This document shows, in pieces, positions 26,051-34,520 of a DNA stretch of 64,000 nucleotides. The stretch lies in assembly GCA_018241025.1 (NCBI GenBank), contig JAFEEQ010000009.1, positions 72,065-136,064 on the forward strand. Direction: 5' to 3'. The first letter of the stretch is position 1, and every line of letters starts with the position of its first letter. Below the pieces are notes generated by a model, which was not told where the DNA came from, made no database searches, and saw only the letters and a list, made by a program, of their open reading frames with translations. The translations under genes and the position numbers were made by a program. This DNA comes from Pseudomonadota bacterium (GTDB taxonomy: Bacteria > Pseudomonadota > Alphaproteobacteria > Micropepsales > Micropepsaceae).

Positions 26051-27367
26051 TCAGTCGAGCGTCTTCAAAACCTTGCCGACCGTATCGGCGAGGAAATCGA
26101 TATGGCTGTGCTCCGCGATCAGCGGCGGCGCGAAGGCAAGCGTATCGCCGGTGACACGGCAGAGCAGCCCCGCCTCATGGAGCTTCAGGAATGCCTCGAA
26201 GCCGCGTTTCCCAGGCTCGGCACCCGGCGCCATCTCCACAGCGCCCATCAATCCGATATTGCGCACGTCGGCGACCTTTGGCCCACGCAGTCCATGCAGT
26301 GCATCGGCCCAAATGGGCGCCAGCTCTGCCGCGCGCGTCAGCAGACCTTCTTCCTCATAGGTATCGAGAGTCCCCAGCGCCGCCGCGCAGGCAAGCGGAT
26401 GCCCCGAGTAGGTGTAGCCGTGGAAGAACTCGATCGCATTCGGCGGCCCCTGCAAAAACGCCTCATAGATCTTCGTCTGCGCGAACACCGCGCCCATCGG
26501 CACCGTGCCGTTGGTGATCCCCTTCGCCGTCGTGACCAGATCAGGCTCGACGCCGAAGTATTGCGAGGCAAAAGGTGTGCCCAACCGTCCGAACCCGGTG
26601 ATCACCTCGTCGAAGATCAGCAGGATGCCATGCCGGTCGCAGATCTCCCGCAGCCGCTTGAGGTATCCCTGCGGCGGCACGATCACGCCCGCCGAACCCT
26701 GCACCGGTTCCACGATCACCGCCGCGATGGTCGAGGCATCGTGCAGCGCCACCAGTCGTTCCAGATCGTCAGCGAACTCCACACCGAATGCCGGCTCGCC
26801 GCGCGCAAAGGCATTGCGCGGATCGCCATGGCTATGGCGCAGATGATCGACGCCGGTCAGCAGTGTCCCGAACATCTTGCGGTTGGCGACCATGCCGCCG
26901 ACGCTCATCCCGCCGAAATTGACGCCGTGATAGCCCTTCTCGCGCCCGATCAGCCGGGTGCGCGAGCCTTCGCCGCGCACACGATGATAGGCGAGCGCCA
27001 TCTTGAGCGCGGTCTCGACCGACTCCGATCCCGAGTTCGTATAGAACACATGCTTCAGCCCGCCCGGCATCATCGCGACCAGCCGGTTCGCCAGCTCGAA
27101 CGCCTTGGGATGGCCGAACTGGAACGACGGTCCGTAATCCAGCTCGCCAGCCTGCGCCCTTATCGCCTCGACGATGCGCGGCCGGTTGTGCCCAGCATTG
27201 CAGCACCACATCGACGAGACGCCGTCGAGCACGCGCCGGCCGTCCGCGGTGGTCAGATACATGCCTTCGGCGGATACGAAGTTGCGCGGTCCGCCCTTGA
27301 ACTGACGCTGCGCCGTGAACGGCATCCAATAGGCGTCGAGGCTGTTCTTCGGCGGTTCGCGGTCCAT
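26051..27367 (-). CDS. Class III PLP aminotransferase, omega-amino acid (beta-alanine):pyruvate type
   Basis: 438 residues. [19 protein letters not shown] is the N-terminal mark of omega-amino-acid:pyruvate transaminases. Other blocks are [40 protein letters not shown] and TTAKGITNG with the PLP lysine. Such enzymes turn beta-alanine plus pyruvate into malonate semialdehyde plus alanine; beta-alanine is an end product of uracil breakdown, which fits the pyrimidine genes next door. Other primary amines are possible donors. It is the first gene of a minus-strand operon with aceB and the small pyrophosphohydrolase. Confidence 0.85.
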   Translation of the reverse strand: MDREPPKNSLDAYWMPFTAQRQFKGGPRNFVSAEGMYLTTADGRRVLDGVSSMWCCNAGHNRPRIVEAIRAQAGELDYGPSFQFGHPKAFELANRLVAMMPGGLKHVFYTNSGSESVETALKMALAYHRVRGEGSRTRLIGREKGYHGVNFGGMSVGGMVANRKMFGTLLTGVDHLRHSHGDPRNAFARGEPAFGVEFADDLERLVALHDASTIAAVIVEPVQGSAGVIVPPQGYLKRLREICDRHGILLIFDEVITGFGRLGTPFASQYFGVEPDLVTTAKGITNGTVPMGAVFAQTKIYEAFLQGPPNAIEFFHGYTYSGHPLACAAALGTLDTYEEEGLLTRAAELAPIWADALHGLRGPKVADVRNIGLMGAVEMAPGAEPGKRGFEAFLKLHEAGLLCRVTGDTLAFAPPLIAEHSHIDFLADTVGKVLKTLD

Positions 27368-27474
27368 GGCCCCCAGTAAAGCCGCTCGCCGCGCGCCGTG
27401 CCACTGAATTCCGCCTTTCGCCGCGCCGTCCGCCGGTGCTACGCAGGGCGCGCCGCCGCAAGGGACACGCAGCC

Positions 27475-28104
27475 ATGGCCCAGGTTACCGTCGTCGATCA
27501 CCCGCTTGTCCAGCACAAGCTCACCCTGATGCGTGACAAGGCCTGTTCGACCAAGCAGTTCCGCGAGCTGCTGAACGAGATCGGCATGCTCATCGGCTAC
27601 GAGATCACGCGCGACCTGCCGCTCGACAGCGTCGACATCGAAACCCCGATCGCGCCGATGAAGGCGCCGCATCTGTCGGGAAAGAAGCTGGTCTTCGCGC
27701 CGATCCTGCGCGCCGGCATGGGCTTTCTCGACGGCATGCTGAGTCTCGTGCCCTCGGCCCGGGTCGCCCATGTCGGGCTCTACCGCGATCCCAAGACGCT
27801 GCAATCGGTCGAATACTACTTCAAGGCGCCGCACGACATCGAACATCGCCTCGTCATCGTGATGGACCCGATGCTCGCCACCGGCAACTCGGTCACCGCG
27901 GCGGTGTCGCGGCTGAAAGGCCATGGCGCGAAACGCCTTCGCCTGATGACGCTGCTCTCCGCGCCGGAGGGCATCAAGACTTTCACGGAGTCCCATCCCG
28001 ACGTCCCGGTCTGGACGGCCGCGATCGAAAGCCATCTCAACGACCACGGCTACATCATCCCCGGCCTCGGCGACGCCGGCGACCGCATGTTCGGAACGAA
28101 ATAG
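27475..28104 (+). CDS. upp: Uracil phosphoribosyltransferase
   Basis: A 209-residue cytosolic enzyme that makes UMP from uracil and PRPP. Seen are [17 protein letters not shown] at the start, [15 protein letters not shown], the PRPP loop [18 protein letters not shown] and the uracil-binding [16 protein letters not shown] at the end. ATG 27475 gives the family start. It is divergent from the transaminase operon over 107 bp and leads into the toxin-antitoxin pair. Confidence 0.96.
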   Translation: MAQVTVVDHPLVQHKLTLMRDKACSTKQFRELLNEIGMLIGYEITRDLPLDSVDIETPIAPMKAPHLSGKKLVFAPILRAGMGFLDGMLSLVPSARVAHVGLYRDPKTLQSVEYYFKAPHDIEHRLVIVMDPMLATGNSVTAAVSRLKGHGAKRLRLMTLLSAPEGIKTFTESHPDVPVWTAAIESHLNDHGYIIPGLGDAGDRMFGTK

Positions 28105-28158
28105 TCGCCCGGCTTCGTCGAGATTGTCCCCAATGGCTTGCGGGAGTACCATGAGCCC

Positions 28159-28371
28159 ATGATCAAGCCCGTGGTTCATCGCGATTCCGACATTCTCGGC
28201 GGAACCCCCGTCTTCATCGGCACGCGTGTTCCGGTCCGCTGCTTGCTCGATAGCCTCGAAGGCGGCGAGACGCTCGAAGATTTTCTGGATGGCTATCCGA
28301 CGGTCAGTCGCGAACAGGCAATCGCATTTCTCGAGCAAGCCAATGACCGGCTACTCGAAACCATTGAATGA
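28159..28371 (+). CDS. DUF433 family antitoxin
   Basis: A 70-residue DUF433 protein, with VHRDSDILGGTPVFIGTRVPV (the GxPxxxGTR core) and an acidic helical C-terminus. DUF433 proteins fold like small winged-helix/VapB45-type antitoxins. It overlaps the PIN-like gene by 4 bp, as expected for a type II toxin-antitoxin operon in which the antitoxin comes first. ATG 28159 is chosen because the earlier start adds residues that do not fit the family. Confidence 0.82.
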   Translation: MIKPVVHRDSDILGGTPVFIGTRVPVRCLLDSLEGGETLEDFLDGYPTVSREQAIAFLEQANDRLLETIE

Positions 28372-28706
28372 AGATTCTTCTCGACGAATGTGTCAACGGC
28401 CGCCTGGCGCGTGATCTTCCCGGACATGACGTCTGGACCATCGGACGGATGCGGTGGAAGGGACTGAGCAACGGAAGGCTCCTTCAAAGCGCCTTAGATG
28501 CTGGCTTCGAGGGGTTCATCACCGTCGACAGCAATATTTCGTTTCAGCAGGATGTCTCGAAATATGCCCTGACCGTCTATGTGCTGCGCGTTAGACACCT
28601 CCGGCTCGCCGAATTGAGGCTGCTGGCGCCAGCTCTGCTTGCTGCTCTGGCATCTCCAGCGCCGGGAAATTTTGTGGTCATTGACAGCCGCCACAGCCAG
28701 CCTTGA
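28368..28706 (+). CDS. DUF5615 PIN-like toxin
   Basis: A 112-residue protein that begins MKILLDECVNGRLARDLPGH, the DUF5615/Mut7-C PIN-like start with acidic Asp and Glu near the active site. A second acidic patch is FITVDSNISFQQ. PIN-like proteins are Mg-dependent RNases, and members paired with DUF433 act as toxins. It is coupled to the antitoxin by an ATGA-type overlap. The pair sits between upp and deoC. Confidence 0.8.
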   Translation: MKILLDECVNGRLARDLPGHDVWTIGRMRWKGLSNGRLLQSALDAGFEGFITVDSNISFQQDVSKYALTVYVLRVRHLRLAELRLLAPALLAALASPAPGNFVVIDSRHSQP

Positions 28707-28739
28707 CGGCGCCCCACAGCCACGCGAATGCTGCGTCCC

Positions 28740-29717
28740 ATGTCCAACGTCCAGCCGATCAAGTCCCCGGTCGAGCACGCACGCAATCCCGGCATGGCCT
28801 TCGACGCCGATGTCATCGACGGGCTGCGCGTGAACCGCTCCGCCGCCGAACGCCGCACCGCCACGCTCGGCGCGCGCCGCTCTGTGAAGAAGGAATACCA
28901 GGCCGCCTGGCTGCTGAAGGCCGTGCAGTGCATCGACCTCACGACACTCGCCGGCGACGACACGCCCGGCCGCGTTCGCCGCCTCTGCGCCAAGGCGCGC
29001 CGGCCGGTGCGCGCCGATCTGCTCGAAGCGATGGGCGTCAGTGGCATCACCACCGGCGCGGTCTGCGTCTATCACAACATGGTCGAGACCGCGGTCGAAG
29101 CGCTCGCTGGCACCGCCATCCCCGTCGCCGCCGTCTCCACCGGCTTCCCCGCCGGCCTTTCGCCACTCTCGACTCGCCTGAAGGAGATCGAGCTTTCCGT
29201 CGCCGCCGGCGCGCGCGAGATCGACATTGTTATCGATCGCGGCCACATCCTCACCGGCAATCACAAGGCCGTCTACGAGGAGATGAAGCTCTTCCGCGCG
29301 GCCTGCGGTTCCGCCCATGTGAAGGCGATCATCGGCGCCGGCGATCTCGGCACGCTGACAAATGTCGCGAAAGCCTCGATGGTTTGCATGATGGCGGGCG
29401 CCGATTTCATCAAGACCTCCACCGGCAAGGAGCCGACCAACGCCACGTTGCCCTTCGCCCTGATCATGACCCGCATGATCCGCGCCTATGGCGAGATGAC
29501 CGGCACCCGCATCGGCTTCAAGCCCGCCGGTGGCATCTCCACCGCGAAGGATGCGCTCGGCTACCAGATCGTGATGAAGGAAGAGCTCGGCCGCCCCTGG
29601 CTCGAACCCGATCTCTTTCGCCTCGGCGCCTCCAGCCTCCTCACCGATATCGAGCGCCAGCTCGAGCATTACGTCACCGGCCATTACTCGGCCGCGCACC
29701 GCCACCCGATGGGCTGA
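28740..29717 (+). CDS. deoC: Deoxyribose-phosphate aldolase
   Basis: 325 residues. It cleaves 2-deoxyribose-5-phosphate to glyceraldehyde-3-phosphate and acetaldehyde. The Schiff-base lysine is in ADFIKTSTGK, the partner lysine in GFKPAGGIST, and AVSTGFPAGLS and HVKAIIGAGDL are also present. It is of the longer class seen in proteobacteria and animals. Two ATGs (28728, 28740) are possible and neither has a strong RBS. It leads into the tandem aldehyde dehydrogenase with only a 2-bp gap. Confidence 0.94.
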   Translation: MSNVQPIKSPVEHARNPGMAFDADVIDGLRVNRSAAERRTATLGARRSVKKEYQAAWLLKAVQCIDLTTLAGDDTPGRVRRLCAKARRPVRADLLEAMGVSGITTGAVCVYHNMVETAVEALAGTAIPVAAVSTGFPAGLSPLSTRLKEIELSVAAGAREIDIVIDRGHILTGNHKAVYEEMKLFRAACGSAHVKAIIGAGDLGTLTNVAKASMVCMMAGADFIKTSTGKEPTNATLPFALIMTRMIRAYGEMTGTRIGFKPAGGISTAKDALGYQIVMKEELGRPWLEPDLFRLGASSLLTDIERQLEHYVTGHYSAAHRHPMG

Positions 29718-29719
29718 TC

Positions 29720-32080
29720 ATGAGCGTCGCATCCGTTCTGCAATCGATGGACTACGGCCTCGCGCCGGAAGCCTCCGGCCCTGCCGAAGCCTGGCTGAAG
29801 ATGCACGACGCCACCTTCGGCCATTTCTTCGACGGCGCCTGGGTCAAAGGCGCGAAGCATTTCGACTCCATCAATCCCGCCACCGGCAAGAAACTCGCGA
29901 ACATTGCCGAGGCAAGCGCCGCGGATGTCGATGCCGCCGTGACAGCCGCGCGTGCCGCGCAGCCCGGATGGGCGAAGCTAGGCGGCCATGGCCGCGCCCG
30001 TTTCCTCTACGCGCTCGCGCGCCTCGTGCAGAAGCACGCCCGCCTCTTCGCCGTGCTCGAGACCATGGACAACGGCAAGCCGATCCGCGAGAGCCGCGAC
30101 ATCGATATCCCGCTCGTCGCGCGCCACTTCTATCACCACGCCGGCTGGGCCCAGCTGATCGAGAGCGAGTTCGCCGATCATGAGCCGCTCGGCGTCGTCG
30201 GCCAGGTCATTCCGTGGAATTTCCCGCTGCTGATGCTGGCGTGGAAGATCGCCCCCGCCCTCGCCGCCGGCAACGCGGTGGTGCTCAAGCCTGCCGAGGA
30301 CACCTCGCTCACCGCGCTCCTCTTCGCCGAAATCTGCCAGGAAGCGAAGCTGCCCAATGGCGTGGTCAACATCGTCACCGGCGCCGGCGAGACGGGTAGG
30401 GCGGTGATCGAACATCCCGGCATCGACAAGATCGCCTTCACCGGCTCCACCGAAGTCGGCCGCCTGATCCGCATCGCCACCGCCGGCACCGGCAAGAAGC
30501 TCACGCTGGAGCTCGGCGGCAAATCGCCCTTCATCGTCTTCGACGATGCCGATCTCGACGCCGCGGTCGAAGGCGCGGTCGACGCCATCTGGTTCAACCA
30601 GGGCCAGGTCTGCTGCGCCGGCTCGCGCCTCCTCGTGCAGGAAGGCGTCGCCGGGAAGCTCTACGCCAAGCTTCGCGCCCGCATGGAGCATCTGCGCGTC
30701 GGCGACCCGCTCGACAAGAACACCGACATCGGTGCCATCGTCTCGCCGAAACAGCGCGCGCAGATCGAAGGCTTGGTGAAGCAAGGCGTCGCCGAAGGCG
30801 CGACGCTGTTCCAGCCGAAAGCGATCTGCCCCGAAGGCTGCTTCTATCCGCCGACACTGCTCTCGAACGTCGAACCCGCCTCGACGCTCGCGCAGACCGA
30901 GATCTTCGGCCCCGTCCTCGTCTCGATGACGTTCCGCACGCCGGCCGAAGCCGTTCAGCTCGCCAACAACACGCGCTACGGCCTCGCCGCCTCGATCTGG
31001 AGCGAGAACATCAACGTCGCGCTCGATCTCGCGCCGAAGATCAAGGCCGGCGTGGTCTGGGTGAACTGCACCAATCAGTTCGATGCCTCCGCCGGCTTCG
31101 GCGGCTACCGCGAATCCGGCTTCGGCCGCGAGGGCGGCCGCGAAGGCATGTTCGAGTATCTGAGGCGCAAGCACACCGCGAAGCCGCAGAAGTCTGCCGA
31201 ACCGGCACCGGCTTTGTCGCCGGTCGAGATCGACGGCATCGACCGCACCGCCAAACTCTACATCGGCGGTAAGCAGACCCGTCCCGACAGCGGCTACAGC
31301 CGCGCTGTGCTCGACCCAAAGGGAGAGCTGATCGCCCAGGTCGGCGAAGGCAACCGCAAGGACATCCGCAACGCCGTCGAAGCCGCCGCCAAAGCAGAAA
31401 GCTGGGCCGCCACGACAGGCCATGCCCGCGCGCAGATACTTTATTATTGCGCCGAGAACCTCTCCGCCCGCGCATCTGAGTTCGCCGCCCGCATCCGCTG
31501 CATGACGGGCGCCAGCGCCGCCGCCGCGAGACGCGAGGTCGAAGTCTCGATCCGCCGCCTCTTCACCTACGCCGCCTGGGCCGACAAGCTCGACGGCGCG
31601 ATCCACGATCCGCCCCTGCGCGGCGTCGTGCTCGCGATGAACGAGCCGCTCGGCGTTACCGGTCTCGCCTGCCCGGACGAGGCGCCGCTTCTCGGCCTCA
31701 TCTCGCTCATGGCCCCCGCCATCGCGATGGGCAATCGCGTGGTTGTCGTTCCTTCCGAGTCTCACCCGCTCGCCGCGACCGATTTCTACCAGGTGCTCGA
31801 AACCTCCGACGTTCCCGCCGGCGTGGTGAACATCGTCACCGGCGCGCGCGACAGCCTCGCGCTCACGCTCGCCGAACACGCCAATGTCGATGCTCTCTGG
31901 TACTTCGGGCCGCGCGCGGGCGTCGCCGCGATCGAGAAGGCCTCGGCCGCCGACCTCAAGCAGACCTGGACAGGCGACATTCATCAGGTTCCGTGGCTCG
32001 ACACGAGCGAGGGTGAAGGCCGTCACTTTCTCCGCCACGCCACGCAGGTGAAGAACATCTGGATCCCGTATGGCGCCTAA
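29720..32080 (+). CDS. ALDH16-like two-domain aldehyde dehydrogenase
   Basis: 786 residues with two ALDH units. The N-terminal unit has VIPWNFPLLMLAWKIAPALA, ELGGKSPFIVFDDAD and the catalytic Cys in FNQGQVCCAGSRLLV, plus the Glu of LTLELGG. The C-terminal unit, from about residue 505 (KLYIGGKQTRP), keeps LGVTGLACPDEAPLLGLISL but lacks a Cys loop. This is the arrangement of bacterial ALDH16, with an active first half and a degenerate second half. It follows deoC by 2 bp, so acetaldehyde oxidation during deoxyribose use is the likely job. Confidence 0.85.
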   Translation: MSVASVLQSMDYGLAPEASGPAEAWLKMHDATFGHFFDGAWVKGAKHFDSINPATGKKLANIAEASAADVDAAVTAARAAQPGWAKLGGHGRARFLYALARLVQKHARLFAVLETMDNGKPIRESRDIDIPLVARHFYHHAGWAQLIESEFADHEPLGVVGQVIPWNFPLLMLAWKIAPALAAGNAVVLKPAEDTSLTALLFAEICQEAKLPNGVVNIVTGAGETGRAVIEHPGIDKIAFTGSTEVGRLIRIATAGTGKKLTLELGGKSPFIVFDDADLDAAVEGAVDAIWFNQGQVCCAGSRLLVQEGVAGKLYAKLRARMEHLRVGDPLDKNTDIGAIVSPKQRAQIEGLVKQGVAEGATLFQPKAICPEGCFYPPTLLSNVEPASTLAQTEIFGPVLVSMTFRTPAEAVQLANNTRYGLAASIWSENINVALDLAPKIKAGVVWVNCTNQFDASAGFGGYRESGFGREGGREGMFEYLRRKHTAKPQKSAEPAPALSPVEIDGIDRTAKLYIGGKQTRPDSGYSRAVLDPKGELIAQVGEGNRKDIRNAVEAAAKAESWAATTGHARAQILYYCAENLSARASEFAARIRCMTGASAAAARREVEVSIRRLFTYAAWADKLDGAIHDPPLRGVVLAMNEPLGVTGLACPDEAPLLGLISLMAPAIAMGNRVVVVPSESHPLAATDFYQVLETSDVPAGVVNIVTGARDSLALTLAEHANVDALWYFGPRAGVAAIEKASAADLKQTWTGDIHQVPWLDTSEGEGRHFLRHATQVKNIWIPYGA

Positions 32081-32091
32081 TCCCATGCCGT

Positions 32092-32148
32092 CATGGCCGG
32101 GCTTGACCCGGCCACCCATCAAGGCGCGCGTCTGCGCGCCAATGACGG
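32092..32148. repeat. Intergenic palindromic repeat, copy A
   Basis: Starts with a 27-bp sequence (32092-32118, CATGGCCGGGCTTGACCCGG plus CCACCCA) that recurs exactly at 36974-37000. The next bases, ATCAAGGCGCGCGTCTGCGC, match in reverse complement a stretch near 37040 in copy B. The element lies in the 293-bp gap between the ALDH16 and cytidine deaminase genes. Confidence 0.75.
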
Positions 32149-32164
32149 CGCGCAGCGCCAACAA

Positions 32165-32217
32165 TGTTCACGCGGAGACGCGGAGGTTAAGCGCAACTCC
32201 GCGTCTCCGCGTGAACA
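32165..32217. repeat. Perfect 21-bp inverted repeat
   Basis: Arms 32165-32185 and 32197-32217 are exact reverse complements (TGTTCACGCGGAGACGCGGA plus G on the left), around an 11-base loop. It would form a very stable stem in RNA. No T-tract follows, so it is a palindromic repeat or an RNA-stability stem rather than a classic terminator. Further weaker palindromes lie at about 32270-32350. Confidence 0.85.
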
Positions 32218-32373
32218 AATTCGGCACTTCGCGCCCAAGGCGGATTGTGAAGCTTTTGCCACTCTGTCATCGCCCGCTAAATGCGGGCGAACCAATTTCA
32301 TCGCGCGGAGAAAGCGGGTAAATGGATCACCCGCATGAAGCGGGTGATGACAACCGGGAATTACGGACGACAG

Positions 32374-32880
32374 ATGACCATCTCCCGTCGTGACACCATC
32401 CTCGCTGCCGGCGTCGCCGGTGCCGCGCTGCTGGCAACCGAAGCGGCCGCCGCCGTGAAGCCCACGAAGCTCTCCGACCTCGCGCCCGGCCAGCAGAAGC
32501 TGGTCCAGACCGCGCTCGCCGTGCGCCAGAAGGCCTATGCGCCATACTCCCACTTCCTCGTCGGCGCGGCGCTCATGGCCGCCGACGGCACCGTGTTCAA
32601 AGGCTGCAACGTCGAGAACATCTCCTACGGCGCCACGATCTGCGCCGAACGCAACGCACTCTTCCACGCCGTCGCCAGCGGCCACCGCAAGTTCAAGGCC
32701 ATCGCCGTCGTCGGCGATCTGCCCGCGCCGATCACGCCCTGCGGAATGTGCCGCCAGGTGCTCGGCGAGTTCGGCGGCGACACGCAGGTGATCTGCGCCA
32801 ACCTGAAGGGCGACGTGATGGTCACCACCGTCGGTGCGCTCCTGCCTGCGGCGTTCAACTTCGATCCCTCGAAGACCTGA
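32374..32880 (+). CDS. cdd: Cytidine deaminase with N-terminal Tat-type signal
   Basis: 168 residues. The deaminase core has CAERNALFHAV with the zinc Cys and catalytic Glu, and PCGMCRQVLGEFG with the other two zinc Cys; YAPYSHFLVGAAL and GCNVENISYGATIC are also typical. It converts cytidine or deoxycytidine to uridine or deoxyuridine. Unusually, the first 27 residues (MTISRRDTILAAGVAGAALL, then ATEAAAA) form a twin-arginine signal peptide, so export to the periplasm is predicted. The ATG at 32374 is the likely start; in-frame ATGs at 32338 and 32353 would only lengthen the n-region. deoA starts 3 bp later. Confidence 0.9.
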   Translation: MTISRRDTILAAGVAGAALLATEAAAAVKPTKLSDLAPGQQKLVQTALAVRQKAYAPYSHFLVGAALMAADGTVFKGCNVENISYGATICAERNALFHAVASGHRKFKAIAVVGDLPAPITPCGMCRQVLGEFGGDTQVICANLKGDVMVTTVGALLPAAFNFDPSKT

Positions 32881-32883
32881 CGC

Positions 32884-34206
32884 GTGCTGCCCCAGGAACT
32901 CATCCGCAAGAAACGCGACGGCCATGCACTGACCGATGACGAGTTGCACGAGGTCGTCGCCGGCATCGTCTCCGGCGCCTTCAGCGAGGCGCAGGTCTCC
33001 GCCTTCGCTATGGCGGTGTTCTTCAAAGGCATGACGACGGCAGAGCGCGTCGCCTTCACCCGCGCCATGACGCATTCCGGCCGCGTGCTCGACTGGAACG
33101 ACCATGCCCTCGGCGGGCCGGTGCTCGACAAGCATTCCACCGGCGGCGTCGGCGACAAGGTCTCGCTCATGCTCGCCCCTATCGTCGCGTCCTGCGGCGG
33201 TGTGGTGCCGATGATTTCGGGCCGCGGCCTCGGCCACACCGGCGGCACGCTCGACAAGATGGGCTGCATCCCCGGCTACAACGCCACGCCCGATATCGAG
33301 ACCTTCCAGCGCGTCGTGCGCGAAGCTGGCTGCGCGATCATCGGCCAGACAGCCGATCTCGCCCCCGCCGACCGTCGCCTCTATGCCGTGCGCGACGTCA
33401 CTGCGACCGTCGAATCCATTCCGCTCATCGCCGCCTCGATCCTGTCGAAGAAACTCGCCGCCGGCCTCGAAGGCCTCGCGATGGATGTGAAGGTCGGCTC
33501 CGGTGCGTTCATGGAGGAGATCGAAGATGCCCGCGCTCTCGCCGAAGCGCTGGTGTCCATAGGGCAGGGCGCTGGCCTTCCGATCACCGCGCTTCTCACC
33601 GACATGCATCAGGTCCTTGGCACAACTGCAGGCCACAATCTCGAAATGCGCGAGGCGCTCGATTATCTTACCGGCGCCGGTCCGCGCGACGCGCGGCTGC
33701 ACGCCATCACCATCGAACTCGCCGCCGAGATGCTCCTCCTCGGCAAGCTCGTCCCGAACCTCGAAGAGGGCAGGGACGAGGCTCAGCAGGCGCTCGACAG
33801 CGGCCGTGCCACCGAAACTTTCGCCCGCATGGTATCCGCGCTCGGTGGCCCCGAAGATTTCGTCGAGAAATCGTCGACCTATCTAAAGCCCGCACCCGTC
33901 ACCAAGCCCGTCATCGCGGCCCGCACCGGCACGATGCAGAGCATGAACACCCGCGCCATCGGCGTCGCGCTGATCGATCTCGGCGGCGGCCGCCGCAAGA
34001 CGAGCGACACGCTCGATCTCACCGTCGGCTTCTCGCAGGTCGCGAAGGTCGGCCAGAAAGTCTCGCGCGGCGACACCATCGCGCTCGTCCACGCCGCCGA
34101 CGAGGCCGGCGCGACAACCGCCGCCGCCGTCCTCGGCCGCATCCTCCACATCGACGACCCGGAGGTGACGCCTCCACCCGCTATTTGTGCACGGATTACG
34201 GCGTAG
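32884..34206 (+). CDS. deoA: Thymidine phosphorylase
   Basis: 440 residues, starting at a GTG three bases after cdd. It phosphorolyses thymidine or deoxyuridine to base plus deoxyribose-1-phosphate. Seen are the phosphate-binding KHSTGGVGDKVSLMLAP, the SGRGLGHTGGTLDKM loop, DVKVGSGAFM and the C-terminal pyrimidine-phosphorylase domain with GVALIDLGGGRR. With deoB and deoC it completes the route from deoxynucleoside to glyceraldehyde-3-phosphate plus acetaldehyde. Confidence 0.95.
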   Translation: MLPQELIRKKRDGHALTDDELHEVVAGIVSGAFSEAQVSAFAMAVFFKGMTTAERVAFTRAMTHSGRVLDWNDHALGGPVLDKHSTGGVGDKVSLMLAPIVASCGGVVPMISGRGLGHTGGTLDKMGCIPGYNATPDIETFQRVVREAGCAIIGQTADLAPADRRLYAVRDVTATVESIPLIAASILSKKLAAGLEGLAMDVKVGSGAFMEEIEDARALAEALVSIGQGAGLPITALLTDMHQVLGTTAGHNLEMREALDYLTGAGPRDARLHAITIELAAEMLLLGKLVPNLEEGRDEAQQALDSGRATETFARMVSALGGPEDFVEKSSTYLKPAPVTKPVIAARTGTMQSMNTRAIGVALIDLGGGRRKTSDTLDLTVGFSQVAKVGQKVSRGDTIALVHAADEAGATTAAAVLGRILHIDDPEVTPPPAICARITA

Positions 34207-34223
34207 ACGTCACTCCCACCACC

Positions 34224-34252
34224 GTCATCGCCGGCACCAGCCCGGCGATGAC
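34224..34252. repeat. Hairpin in the 314-bp deoA-guaD gap
   Basis: A perfect 11-bp inverted repeat (34224-34234 and 34242-34252, GTCATCGCCGG/CCGGCGATGAC, loop of 7) lies just after deoA. The rest of the gap, to 34520, is somewhat AT-richer, with a palindromic CTCCGCG patch near 34350. No gene or clear promoter is recognised in it. Confidence 0.65.
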
Positions 34253-34520
34253 AATGTTTTTGAAGGCCGTCGGAAATATTTCTGGGACAGAAAATATCGC
34301 TCCCGAACAAGGCTGCCAGACCTTATCCGACAGCGCGCATGTGAAATCTCCGCGCTCTCCGCGGCTTCGCGCGAGTAATCCGTCCGATAGGTCCTGCCGA
34401 AAATTATTTTCCGATGGCCCTTGAACCGAGTCTCTGTAATCGCCATTTCCGCTACATCCCGACAATTGCATCCATCCACGAACGGTGCCTATCTGCGCGC
34501 TGTCGCCTGAGCCTGCGTCC

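Noticed and set aside
29978..32164. Long minus-strand ORF of 728 codons opposite the tandem aldehyde dehydrogenase
   Set aside because: Low-complexity shadow composition and no family match; the plus strand codes for a well-conserved enzyme.
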